From CBDAQD01 sp965275905 (GTDB lineage: Bacteria; Pseudomonadota; Alphaproteobacteria; Rhizobiales; JAJFHC01), in contig CBDHYJ010000076.1 of assembly GCA_965275905.1 (NCBI GenBank), forward strand, positions 62,001-126,000: DNA of 64,000 nt, given 5' to 3'. The notes under the pieces are model-generated. The model saw only the letters and a list, made by a program, of their open reading frames with translations, did no database searches and was not told where the DNA came from. Both the position numbers and the translations under genes were made by a program. This document shows, in pieces, positions 52,212-61,067 of the stretch (its first letter is position 1; each line of letters opens with the position of its first letter).

Positions 52212-53141
52212 ATGAAGATTCTCGTAACTGGTAGTAGTGGTACAATTGGAACGCGTTTATGCGAGCAATTGATTTTGGATGGACATCATGTTGTCGGCGC
52301 AGACTATGTGCCCAACCAATGGAATTCCAAGGTCAATGATGCGACGATCGTAGTCGATTTGAGGGATGTCGATGCGGTGTTGGCGTGTCTTCCAACGGAC
52401 GTCGACATTATCATTCACTTGGCTGCAAATGCGCGCGTTCATAATTTGGTGGTTGAACCTGCACTGGCTCGAGACAATATCGAAACGACCTTCAACATGA
52501 TCGAGTTTGCTCGAACCCGGGGCATTGGCAGGTTCATATTCGCTTCTTCACGAGAGGTATACGGGAACACCGACGCTGTAGTGCACTCTGAAGATGATGC
52601 TATAACCAGAAACAGCGAAAGCCCTTACACTGCATCAAAGGTGTCTGGAGAGGCGCTGGTGCACTCTTATCATCAATGCTATGATATCGAATTCATTATT
52701 GTAAGATTTTCAAATGTTTACGGCATGTATGATTTCAGCGACCGTGTCGTGCCTAAGTTCATTCGGCTATGTGAGGCCAATGAGGATCTAGTAGTGTTTG
52801 GGGAAGACAAGGTTTTGGATTTTACCTATATTTCCGACGCGGTTGATGCAATCGGTATTCTATTGAAGGAATTTGAAAGCCAAAAAAACGAGGTCTTCAA
52901 TGTTGCATCTGGAGTAGGGACGAGCATTCTGCACGTTGCTGAATTAATAAAATCTGGCCAAAATAGCTTAAGCTCAATCGTCGTGGAGCCGAGCAGAATT
53001 GGCGAAGTGGTGAGATACACAGCGGATATTTCAAAGATCTGCGAACGCACATTCTTTACACCGAAAGTAAACATTGAAGAAGGGATAAACTTAGCTCTTC
53101 AGTGGTACAGCCGATCCCGAGGTTTAGTGTATCAAAGCTAG
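52212..53141 (+). CDS. NAD-dependent epimerase/dehydratase (extended SDR)
   Basis: A 309-residue protein from ATG 52212. Rossmann motif VTGSSGTIGTRLCEQLI (about 5-21), DVDIIIHLAANARV, FIFASSREVYGN (catalytic Ser region), YTASK at about 138-142, and VRFSNVYGMYDFSDRVVPKF match nucleotide-sugar epimerases such as UDP-glucose 4-epimerase relatives. It likely supplies a sugar nucleotide for the neighbouring transferases. The stop overlaps the convergent sulfotransferase by 4 bases. Confidence 0.9.
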   Translation: MKILVTGSSGTIGTRLCEQLILDGHHVVGADYVPNQWNSKVNDATIVVDLRDVDAVLACLPTDVDIIIHLAANARVHNLVVEPALARDNIETTFNMIEFARTRGIGRFIFASSREVYGNTDAVVHSEDDAITRNSESPYTASKVSGEALVHSYHQCYDIEFIIVRFSNVYGMYDFSDRVVPKFIRLCEANEDLVVFGEDKVLDFTYISDAVDAIGILLKEFESQKNEVFNVASGVGTSILHVAELIKSGQNSLSSIVVEPSRIGEVVRYTADISKICERTFFTPKVNIEEGINLALQWYSRSRGLVYQS

Positions 53142-53878
53142 TTGTTTCGTAAGGTGTAGCGGGCGTCCAGTAGCTCTAACGCCTTCGCCGAATAGTCCAA
53201 CATGACAGGATTTAAGTATTCAACATATCCTCCTATCCTTCCCCTTCGGAACTTCTGAGACTCAGGATTCGAGAGATCTGTCGGTGCAAGTCGAAAGTTC
53301 TTACTAGATTTTGCTTCCCTTTGAAGAATTTCGAATTTGCATCTTGCTACAGCCGCATAAATACTATTGTCTGGAACTACAACACCGAGTTTCGAAAAGA
53401 GAGCTCGCAGAGTAGATTCGGGGGCCGAGTGCATAAGTTCATAGTGAACGATGAAAGGGTCGCTGATGCACCTTATCGCTTCATTGTAGTAGTGAACGAT
53501 CGAGTTTATGCCAAAGTTTGGATCTTGCACAAAATCATCTAGTGATCCCGACGTGTATCGTTCGTTGCGCAAGGATTCCTGAAAATATGATGATACCACG
53601 ACATCACGGGGATCTCTAAACAAGAGCACAACCCGTTCCTCAGCTATGATCTCAAAGAACTCATGAAAACTCTTGGGCTCAACGTGGTTGCCGTGTTCAA
53701 AAATCAGGTAAGGGAAGTCATCCCTTAGTCGTTTGTTTTCAGTTGCTTCAACGGCAGTCTCGATTGTGGCGTCATTGACGCAAAACGCGATCATTAACCG
53801 CAACCATGTGCGGCCCGCCTTTGGGTACGAGACAACGAATACCTTTTCCTGTTCCAACGGGCTACACGATCCCAACAT
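53138..53878 (-). CDS. Sulfotransferase-family protein (second copy in glycan block)
   Basis: About 246 residues from ATG 53878 (TTG 53920 is another possible start). The PAPS motifs are VVSYPKAGRTWLRLMIAF near the N-terminus and VVLLFRDPRDVVVSSYFQES at about 80-100. The region DLSNPESQKFRRGRIGGYVE and a terminal DYSAKALELLD fit the Sulfotransfer_1 family. Only low similarity by eye to the gene at 45142. Probably adds sulfate to the surface glycan. Confidence 0.86.
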   Translation of the reverse strand: MLGSCSPLEQEKVFVVSYPKAGRTWLRLMIAFCVNDATIETAVEATENKRLRDDFPYLIFEHGNHVEPKSFHEFFEIIAEERVVLLFRDPRDVVVSSYFQESLRNERYTSGSLDDFVQDPNFGINSIVHYYNEAIRCISDPFIVHYELMHSAPESTLRALFSKLGVVVPDNSIYAAVARCKFEILQREAKSSKNFRLAPTDLSNPESQKFRRGRIGGYVEYLNPVMLDYSAKALELLDARYTLRNN

Positions 53879-54373
53879 AGTTGCCTTCGTCTTGGCGATT
53901 GAACCAGATAGTGGCCGCAAACGATACGGGCATTGTCCAGTCTAAATTCGATCGTGCATTCTTCAATCTAGCCGCTGCAGCCTAAAGTCTCCGGCTGGCG
54001 GAAACGCGCTAGTATTGCGCAGCTCGGAAAGAGTGACGAGTTGCTATTCGAGGAACCATTTCTTCGGCCGCGCGATTGCAAGCGAACGATAGCTGTCGCA
54101 TAAACGATCAATTGTGCGACGCGCTGCAGTTCGCACGCTGCGTAAAGAAAAGACGGTCAGCAATGATCCCTAAAACCCTCTCTTGCAACCGCTCTCTCAG
54201 TACGCACGTACAGTTACGAGCTCTGATTGGTTGATGTGAAAGCCGCACTTCGTTGCCGTGTAGAAAGTGGTGGGTGTGGGCTCGATTCAGACCTTCACTG
54301 CACGATGAGCAGACGACAGCAATGCGGACAGCATCGAACATGCTTGAGTGATCTAATCGACCCTAAACACCCA
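53879..54373. other. Intergenic region, no gene seen
   Basis: About 500 bases between the sulfotransferase start and a small membrane-protein gene. Short frames on both strands show no features. This gap marks the right edge of the glycan block. Confidence 0.4.
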
Positions 54374-54772
54374 TCAGAGACGTGGTACCGACGTGATCAG
54401 ACCGCGAATGACCGTGTCTTCATCTACTTGAAGCCTGCATACTGCTTCAAACCTTTCGCCAGGAAGATTCCGCTGTGACATGAAGTGCGCTACCTGCTCC
54501 GCTTCTTCATCGCGTGGCGGAGAGCAAAAGGACCAAGCGTCTGTAAGGTAAAACGGAACGTCCATCGGGAACCCGAAATATCGACGCGTTTCTTCGTCAT
54601 TTGAAACATCAACCAATATCGCTCGCAGCCCGTTTTTGTAGGAAATTGAGAATGCGTTTGGCGGCAGTTCTGGACGAGTATGATATCCCGCTCGATAGAA
54701 ATCGTAGGCGGCATAAGCGCCAACTGTGATTACAGCTATCGTCAAGATTATCCCAAGAAAACTCTTTCTCAT
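54374..54772 (-). CDS. Hypothetical membrane-anchored protein
   Basis: A 132-residue protein, ATG 54772, with one N-terminal hydrophobic helix (about 5-25, FLGIILTIAVITVGAYAAY) and a soluble domain with two Cys (FCSPP and AVCRLQ). PPNAFSISYKNGLRAILVDV and FGFPMDVPFYLTDAWSF suggest a compact exported domain. No family recognised. Confidence 0.6.
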   Translation of the reverse strand: MRKSFLGIILTIAVITVGAYAAYDFYRAGYHTRPELPPNAFSISYKNGLRAILVDVSNDEETRRYFGFPMDVPFYLTDAWSFCSPPRDEEAEQVAHFMSQRNLPGERFEAVCRLQVDEDTVIRGLITSVPRL

Positions 54773-55059
54773 CCGCGTTCTCTCTCGCCCCTACATCTTT
54801 TGCTAGGATTTTAGAGTAGGCAGCACAACCGAACAAATGCCAAAGCTAAATCAATTCCAGTAACGGGCTCCAAGGTGTCGTTCGCTGCACCGCAGGCGGA
54901 CATCTGTTTGGGATGAAAAGTCCCCGTCTTGAGCCAAGCGTGAGCACTTCCGGCTCACCCTCAACATCGGACATTCAGAATGGCATTGCTGGTGACAGGG
55001 CAAATGTGGCTCCAGATCGGCCCAATAAGATTGTGGTCCCGCGTTTATGAGTTGACGGC

Positions 55060-56274
55060 CTAGGTCGGAACACAATGCTGGAAGGCAATGCGTGTAATTC
55101 TGGGATCGCCGGTGATCTTGAAATTCACCATTCCGACGTATGACCAATAGACACGGGGCACCCCTCCGTCGCGGCCGTCAACGGCTGTGATTTCCTTAGC
55201 CTCAATCAGATTCTTTGATCTCAATGTCGGAAAGGCCCACGAAACCGCCATCAGAAGTGATTGATCATTCTGTTTGATTGCCTGGACCGCAGCGACTAGC
55301 GGACGAACCGTCGATATGCCTCGCCGAGACTTGATCTTGAAATCGATGCGAGGGGCGATCTCCCTCAAGACGCCCGTTAGATCCGATTTCGAATTGAACA
55401 GAACCGAAAGATGCGGGATTGCCTTTTTGCCGCGGCAGTACAAGCGAAAGCGGGTTGGATTTCCTGGTGTCGCCGAGTAACCAGCAACATGCTTGACCTC
55501 AACAGTCGCGCCTCCCCTGCCAAAGGGCGTTAGCGCAATAGGCGTATAACGGTCTTCGGTGTTGTCAATTCCCAGATCAAAAATCTCAGCCTCGGAGAGC
55601 CAATGCATTTCTTTCCAAGGCGGCACCCTGCTCGCCAAGGAAATTAATCGGGCATCGATCCCCATCCGAACCACGTACTCGAGAAGTAAGCCTGTGATCA
55701 ATTGGTCGACCGAGCGATCAATGCCTGAAGCAGATTTCTTGATGGGATCTTCAATGGCTTTTGCGTCGTAAAACTGGTGAACGCCGAGTTTGGTGTTCCC
55801 GCCTGCAAATCGTTTTTCCCCACCTAAGAACGCATAAACGCAGGCGGATGCGCAGATTCCGTCCGGCTCATCTGAGACGTATATGGCCCCGAATTCTTGG
55901 ACCTTGCCAACCGATTTGCCAACTGATGTTTGAAGTCCCCATCTACGGATAATCTCACCGATTTCGACGGCGGCAATAAGATTGCCCCCAGCCGAATTGA
56001 ATTTGACCACAAGAGGCGGGGTCTTTTCGGGGGACTTGTGCTCCTTCAGGAGAAAGCTCAGAAACTGATTTGGGCTGTCCTTTGTGATCTTGCCTTCGGC
56101 GATGATCCATTCACAGCCATTGCAGTTTCCCCCATTGTAGCCATCCCAAAAGACCATCGGTTCGTCAATTGGATGATCAAAACCTGTTGTCTTTGTTTTC
56201 GATATCGCTGGCGACAATAGATCAAGCACAAACAAAAATAGCGTCAACAGAAATACTGTTCGTAAGCTCAGCAT
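55060..56274 (-). CDS. Periplasmic ClpP/crotonase-fold protein (COG3904-like)
   Basis: A 404-residue protein with a signal peptide (1-25). Residues about 85-190 show a ClpP-like fold: PPLVVKFNSAGGNLIAAVEI, IIRRWGLQTSVGK, and GICASACVYAFLGGEKRFA with the candidate catalytic Ser in the CASAC segment, then LGVHQFYDA. This pattern is known from predicted periplasmic proteins of COG3904. The C-terminal 170 residues have no recognised domain. Isolated gene; substrate unknown. Confidence 0.72.
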   Translation of the reverse strand: MLSLRTVFLLTLFLFVLDLLSPAISKTKTTGFDHPIDEPMVFWDGYNGGNCNGCEWIIAEGKITKDSPNQFLSFLLKEHKSPEKTPPLVVKFNSAGGNLIAAVEIGEIIRRWGLQTSVGKSVGKVQEFGAIYVSDEPDGICASACVYAFLGGEKRFAGGNTKLGVHQFYDAKAIEDPIKKSASGIDRSVDQLITGLLLEYVVRMGIDARLISLASRVPPWKEMHWLSEAEIFDLGIDNTEDRYTPIALTPFGRGGATVEVKHVAGYSATPGNPTRFRLYCRGKKAIPHLSVLFNSKSDLTGVLREIAPRIDFKIKSRRGISTVRPLVAAVQAIKQNDQSLLMAVSWAFPTLRSKNLIEAKEITAVDGRDGGVPRVYWSYVGMVNFKITGDPRITRIAFQHCVPT

Positions 56275-56355
56275 TGCTACGCCCCTTTCAACAGCTAGTC
56301 GAATACGCCATTATGACATTTGAGGGGCTGGAGAGAATGACCGTCGGTGAGATTT

Positions 56356-56715
56356 ATGGATGGGCCGAAGGCGGTTTTGCTCACTGCAGTGATGAGCCTG
56401 GGAGGCTGGTTGACACCTGATCAGGCGGTGTTGGCTGCCGATCCGTGCGATATCCCGTTACCAACACTCAAAGCCCAAATGATTAGAGAAAGTGCTGGGC
56501 GTTATGCGGGACCCTACCCATGCCCGTTTTTCCGTGATCGGCGCGGCTATGGGTGTGGGAAGCGAAGCGCTTGGTCACGACCAGGTGGATATTCACCTCT
56601 GTGTTATCCCTCCGACATCTCGGCCGACATGGTTCGGGAGTATTGCCAAGTGTTCCGGATAAGCAGCCCCAAGCTTGAATACGATGAGGCGGTAACTTGT
56701 GCTGGTCGAGTTTAA
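56356..56715 (+). CDS. Small exported Cys-rich protein
   Basis: A 119-residue protein from ATG 56356 with a signal peptide (cleavage after VLA). The mature part has six Cys residues and the block PYPCPFFRDRRGYGCGKRSA followed by WSRPGGYSPLCYPSD, a pattern seen in short conserved exported proteins of alphaproteobacteria. Function unknown. The Cys residues probably form disulfides. Confidence 0.65.
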   Translation: MDGPKAVLLTAVMSLGGWLTPDQAVLAADPCDIPLPTLKAQMIRESAGRYAGPYPCPFFRDRRGYGCGKRSAWSRPGGYSPLCYPSDISADMVREYCQVFRISSPKLEYDEAVTCAGRV

Positions 56716-56924
56716 TCGACAATACTCGAATTTCAAACATAATCGCTGCACTTAAATAAGTCGCAACTCCGCTAAAATCTGCCCCATGTCGATAACATAG
56801 AATCTTGGTTCGCTCGCGAAGTATCTGTCGTTCTTTTTGCACTATATTGATCTTTTCAAAATTTACTTGTATTAAATGTCTAGATAAATAGAAATCACAT
56901 AGCTAGACAAAGAAGGAAACTATT

Positions 56925-57476
56925 ATGAGAACGATATTCGCAATCTTTAAAGCAAATAGTACATATCTGTATTTTACAATTTTCACAATTATTGTTGCGC
57001 TGCCAACGCTTACAATTAGAGCGCATGGGAATGACGCAGTTGTTGAGACGCGGGAGATTAACGCGAATCAAGCCGATGCTGCACCTCTTGGGGAAAAAAA
57101 GCTGGATGAACACGGGATATTGGGCGCCCCTGAGAGATTTTCCGGCGAATTGAGAAAAACGCTATTTGTCCGTAGAGGTGGAAAACCAGTACGCGGTGAA
57201 CCAGGCTGTAATCATCCCCATGTAAACTGCGAAGAGGTTTGCTTTAATGTACCAAGTATTCCAACCCGTTATCGTGTTGTGCTGGATGGAAAATGGAGTG
57301 CTGTTCACGAAGACCCGCCGTCTAGCTATTTCAACGCAACTCCCGGCGGTGCATGGGCGCGTTTTCAGGAAACACTCTGGCAACCCAGAGGCAACGGTAG
57401 ATATAAGGTTTGTTTTCAAGCTAAGAACTGGAAACATGATTGGGACAGGAGTTTTAATATTGAGGTGAGATTCTGA
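56925..57476 (+). CDS. Hypothetical exported protein
   Basis: A 183-residue protein from ATG 56925 behind AAGGAAACTATT. It has a long N-terminal hydrophobic stretch (about 13-33) that may be a signal peptide or anchor. The mature part is basic with VNCEEVCFNVPSIPTRYRVV and a C-terminal GRYKVCFQAKNWKHDWDRSF, suggesting a small beta-rich domain with disulfides. No family recognised. Confidence 0.6.
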   Translation: MRTIFAIFKANSTYLYFTIFTIIVALPTLTIRAHGNDAVVETREINANQADAAPLGEKKLDEHGILGAPERFSGELRKTLFVRRGGKPVRGEPGCNHPHVNCEEVCFNVPSIPTRYRVVLDGKWSAVHEDPPSSYFNATPGGAWARFQETLWQPRGNGRYKVCFQAKNWKHDWDRSFNIEVRF

Positions 57477-57548
57477 GTGTCAAAACCAATATTTTTTGCG
57501 GGGTAAAGGACGCATTAGACCATATAAAGACCCGCTCCATCTCATCAA

Positions 57549-58151
57549 ATGAAGTATCGCTACTGCGTCGGTCGGAGTTGTGAGTCTGGAGGCATGATTG
57601 GACAGCAACCGATTTTTCAAATAGGCGCGATAACCATGTGCTCGATCGGCTTTGCCATCGCGATCTTAGTCACCATTATGCCTACCCAATCGTCAGCGTC
57701 TGATGCTATGTGCGCTGAGATTTTCGGCCTCTGGTCCGTTGAAGAAGATGGCAAGGCGGACGCTCGGATTAGGATTAGCGACTGTGGCGGCAAGATCTGT
57801 GGCAAGATTGTCTGGATGCTGAAGCCACGTCTTGACGTGAGAAACAAAGATCCAAACCTTCGAACAAGATGCCTAATAGACGTTATGGTAATTTGGGACT
57901 TTGAGCCGATTTTGAATGATGATGGCAAATGTACCAGCGACTGGGGAAGTGGCAAAATATACAATCCAGACGACGAAGATTGTAAAAATCCGAACTCTGC
58001 CCGATGCGACCCGGTGTTTGGCGAATGGCTGACGGCCAAAATTCGTTTGATTAATGGGAATCGCCATCTATTGCTGCCAGGCAAACACAGATGGAAAAGA
58101 ATTAATGCAGAGACGCCCTTTGAAGAGGCGCATACACGATGCACTGGATAA
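57549..58151 (+). CDS. DUF2147-like exported protein
   Basis: Up to 200 residues; ATG 57594 or 57639 may be the true start because a signal-like helix (IGFAIAILVTIMPTQSSA) lies at about 33-50 of the long form. The mature part follows DUF2147: GLWSVEEDGKADARIRISDC, GGKICGKIVWM, a basic NKDPNLRTRC, GSGKIYNPDDEDCK and a terminal Cys segment. DUF2147 proteins are periplasmic and of unknown function. It overlaps the next gene by 13 bases. Confidence 0.72.
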   Translation: MKYRYCVGRSCESGGMIGQQPIFQIGAITMCSIGFAIAILVTIMPTQSSASDAMCAEIFGLWSVEEDGKADARIRISDCGGKICGKIVWMLKPRLDVRNKDPNLRTRCLIDVMVIWDFEPILNDDGKCTSDWGSGKIYNPDDEDCKNPNSARCDPVFGEWLTAKIRLINGNRHLLLPGKHRWKRINAETPFEEAHTRCTG

Positions 58152-58555
58152 TCAATAAGAACAGTTCGAACCGAGGCGAACTCGACGCGACGGCAGAATA
58201 CTTTCGCGACCGTGTTACCCTTTGGCTTTGGCGCGGCCCAACCGCCTTCATTGGACTAACTATAGCCATCGCCTCCATCCTTTTGACGAAGGGGGGGGCG
58301 GCCCCCGGTGAAGAACCAGTTCCGCTCTTTGACATAACGGCACCACCTTTTACAAATCAGTGGGAGTTGGCATGGGTCCTGATTCTCGTCGTGAGTACTG
58401 GTTTGGTCGCATGGTATTGGTTGGTGTTATCAAACTACGCGCGGTGTCCAAATCACATTACTGTACCGCATCTCGGCCTAGTGCTGACAGCGCTTGGGTC
58501 GACAACTATTCTGTTTATGATGCTTGTCTATGAGGTTGTGGATCCTGGCCGCTGA
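58139..58555 (+). CDS. Hypothetical membrane protein
   Basis: A 138-residue protein with three hydrophobic helices (about 34-50 TAFIGLTIAIASILLT, 75-96 ELAWVLILVVSTGLVAWYWL and 107-130 LGLVLTALGSTTILFMMLVY). It starts inside the end of the DUF2147 gene, so the two are coupled. No family recognised. Confidence 0.55.
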   Translation: MHWIINKNSSNRGELDATAEYFRDRVTLWLWRGPTAFIGLTIAIASILLTKGGAAPGEEPVPLFDITAPPFTNQWELAWVLILVVSTGLVAWYWLVLSNYARCPNHITVPHLGLVLTALGSTTILFMMLVYEVVDPGR

Positions 58556-58880
58556 ATGTGATTTCTCTCTCTTTCCTCTGTAATACTGCCTCCGAAGCCT
58601 GATCGTTGAACGAGGGTTGCCGGGTGAACTTGAGGCTTCGCTGTAAAGCAACGAATCATCAGTGGCAGGGATGCTCCAGCGTAGGCCGTTTATGGGGCAT
58701 GTTGTAGCCGTTCGGCGTTGTCTAGATTGACCCTCGAGAAGTTTAAAGCAAGAAGGAGCAATAAGCGGACGCTGCGGTAATTGATCAAGCAAATACTCTT
58801 TACACAGACAACCACTGGATTATCGTCAAAGTGGGACTCTAGTTTCCAGTCCTCCCCGGAAATCCACCGAGGAGGACAGC
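58556..58880. other. Intergenic region, no gene seen
   Basis: About 325 bases upstream of the gene at 58881. It contains the promoter of the recombinase operon, not resolvable by eye. No RNA gene or repeat recognised. Confidence 0.4.
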
Positions 58881-59984
58881 ATGAACTCAGAAACCATTCT
58901 CACTCACTATCGCCGCCAGCTAGCGAGTGGTGTTCTACCCCAAAGAACTAACCCGCTGACATTTAAGCCCGTCAATGCGACGCCGTGGTTGGCGATGTCG
59001 ACCTTGCAGAAAGCCATCCGCAGAGGGCGGAGCGATCTGGCACTTGGGGCGGCCGCAACTTTGCACAAAACAGCAGCGAATCGACTTTGGCGACGCCTCT
59101 CTGTGACCGCCTACGAGGACGTCGGTGTTGCTGATTTCGACACCGTTGCGTTGGTGACTTCCGCGCTCAAGGGAAAACGGTTTCGGGAAAGGATCGGGGG
59201 CGAATGGTCAGTCGCTTCCTGGTTGGTCACGCGTATGTGCCAGTCGGCGAAGTGTCGAGCCGCTGATGACCTGGCATATGTTTGCGAGCGTCACCCCGGG
59301 TTGGCGCAAGAACGTCTAATGCTCACGTTCGAAGCTACGCCAGCGCTGATTGAGCATATCGTTTCATCATGTAATTTGGAGAAACGCGCGCTTGCTCTCT
59401 GGAACGCAGTCGGCGTCAACAGCTTCAACGCCTCGCGCTTGCGGGAACGAAAAGGCGAACCTCAGGCTACCTTGGATGCGCTTTGCGATTATGGGCTCCC
59501 AGATACGCTCATCGAGGTCTGTCGGGAAGGATATAGAAAGTCCGGCGAGATCATGTCGCCGCTGCTGATCCTTCTCCATTGTGAGTTTGACGCAGACATT
59601 GCCACGGTCAAACCGGACAAACTGCCCCCGGAAGAACTGATCGGCGAAACTCCGAGTTGGGCCTTCGACATGCACACACGGGAGGGAAGGTCTGCACTGA
59701 CGCGGCTTCAGCACTCGCAGTGTGAGATCGCAAGGTGGCTTCGCGAAACAGTTCCACCGAAAAAGCGAACCGGACTATTCGGTCACATGGTCTTCAGGGT
59801 CGAGGGTGGGTGTGTTGATCGTCGGTTGCGATGGGCAATCGGAGATGAGTTGCGCCGCAAAGCGACTTTCGAGATCTACGGATTGAAATCTGATGTCATG
59901 GTCGAAGGCCTCGATCTATTGCGCAAGGACATTCCCCATCTGAACGAGGAGCGCCGCCATGTGTCCCATTCTAACTCGCGATAA
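58881..59984 (+). CDS. Hypothetical protein paired with recombinase; RarA-like helical segment
   Basis: A 367-residue protein from ATG 58881 behind CGAGGAGGACAGC. Residues about 36-90, with STLQKAIRRGRSDLALGAAA, NRLWRRLSVTAYEDVGVADF, resemble the C-terminal helical domain of RarA/MgsA clamp-loader-like proteins, but no AAA ATPase is present. The rest is helical without recognised motif. It overlaps the recombinase gene by 26 bases, so the two act together, perhaps in recombination or element maintenance (inference). Confidence 0.55.
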   Translation: MNSETILTHYRRQLASGVLPQRTNPLTFKPVNATPWLAMSTLQKAIRRGRSDLALGAAATLHKTAANRLWRRLSVTAYEDVGVADFDTVALVTSALKGKRFRERIGGEWSVASWLVTRMCQSAKCRAADDLAYVCERHPGLAQERLMLTFEATPALIEHIVSSCNLEKRALALWNAVGVNSFNASRLRERKGEPQATLDALCDYGLPDTLIEVCREGYRKSGEIMSPLLILLHCEFDADIATVKPDKLPPEELIGETPSWAFDMHTREGRSALTRLQHSQCEIARWLRETVPPKKRTGLFGHMVFRVEGGCVDRRLRWAIGDELRRKATFEIYGLKSDVMVEGLDLLRKDIPHLNEERRHVSHSNSR

Positions 59985-61035
59985 TCCCCCATTATCACGA
60001 CCTTCAATTGCGGGGCAAAACGCGCCAAAAACTCAGTATACAGATGATCATGCAATCAATTGCACGAACATATCTGCAATTGATTGCAAATCTGATCGGA
60101 CGACCCAAGATGCACAAGCTGATGTAGCCGATTGTGCCGACCAACTCCCTGGACCCGTAAGAAACTACGTCCGGGAAAGCCTCTCGGAGAATTCAAGACG
60201 GGCCTACGCGTCCGACCTTCGGCATTTCGAGCACTGGGGCGGAACAATACCGTGTACGGACAAATCACTCGCCGAGTACCTGGCCCAACATGCCGGTATG
60301 CTGAGTGTCGCCACCTTGCGTCGGCGTGTCGCCTCGATCTCGAAGGCGCATGATGCACAGGCACTGCCCAACCCCACCAGCGCCGAATTGGTCAAGGCGA
60401 CTTTGCGCGGCATAAAGCGGACGCATGGAACGTCGCAGCGCCAAGCCAAACCTCTAGTCAAAGAGGACCTGTTTGCGGTGCTTACAGTTATGGGAGATTC
60501 CTTAAAGGATATCCGCGACAGGGCCCTATTGCTGATTGGTTTTGCAAGCGCGTTTCGACGATCAGAGTTGGTTGCAATTAATTGCAAGGACATCGAATGG
60601 GTCAGGCAGGGTATCGTAGTCAATGTTCGTAGGTCGAAGACCGACCAGGAGGGCGCGGGGCGTAAGGTTGGCATTCCATATGGTCGGACTCAATGGTGTC
60701 CCGTGACTGCGTTGTCCGAATGGCTTGAGTTCTCCGGGATAGAAGACGGAGCGGTTTTCCGGCGGGTTGATCGTCACGGAAATCTGATCGATCAACGACT
60801 ATCGGGAGAGGCGGTTTCGCTCATGATCAAGGGCCGTGTTGCTGATGCCGAATTGGACGCAGAAGGATACTCCGGTCATAGTCTGCGGGCTGGCTTTGCA
60901 ACTAGTGCCGCCGCAACAGGTATCTCTTCATGGAAAATCCGGCAACAAACCGGGCACACGTCTGAAGCAATGCTCAAGCGGTACGTTCGTGATGGAGAGC
61001 TGTTCGTCGACAACGCGGCGGCTTCTCTATTGTAA
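59959..61035 (+). CDS. Tyrosine recombinase (XerD-like)
   Basis: A 358-residue protein from ATG 59959 behind GAGGAGCGCCGCC. A Cys/Asp-rich N-terminal 60 residues precede the core-binding domain (RNYVRESLSENSRRAYASDL). Catalytic residues: Arg in GFASAFRRSELVAIN (about 198), HSLRAGFATSAA (about 307) and GHTSEAMLKRYVRDGELF with the nucleophilic Tyr near 342. Unlike the island integrase at 40633 it has no arm-binding domain. It belongs to a two-gene operon with the preceding gene. Three TGCAAT-type palindromes lie within its coding sequence. Confidence 0.9.
   Translation: MCPILTRDNPPLSRPSIAGQNAPKTQYTDDHAINCTNISAIDCKSDRTTQDAQADVADCADQLPGPVRNYVRESLSENSRRAYASDLRHFEHWGGTIPCTDKSLAEYLAQHAGMLSVATLRRRVASISKAHDAQALPNPTSAELVKATLRGIKRTHGTSQRQAKPLVKEDLFAVLTVMGDSLKDIRDRALLLIGFASAFRRSELVAINCKDIEWVRQGIVVNVRRSKTDQEGAGRKVGIPYGRTQWCPVTALSEWLEFSGIEDGAVFRRVDRHGNLIDQRLSGEAVSLMIKGRVADAELDAEGYSGHSLRAGFATSAAATGISSWKIRQQTGHTSEAMLKRYVRDGELFVDNAAASLL
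60051..60088. repeat. Inverted repeat TGCAATCAATTGCA / TGCAATTGATTGCA
   Basis: TGCAATCAATTGCA at 60051-60064 and its exact reverse complement at 60075-60088, separated by 10 bases, lie in the first codons of the recombinase. A related perfect palindrome TTGCAATTAATTGCAA is at 60572-60587 in the same gene. They look like binding sites for a dimeric protein, possibly for autoregulation or recombination. Confidence 0.65.
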
Positions 61036-61067
61036 CGAGCCGTTCGATAAGTGGGCACGTTGACATA

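Noticed and set aside
53942..54341. Small frames between sulfotransferase and membrane protein
   Set aside because: Short, overlapping on both strands, no motif.
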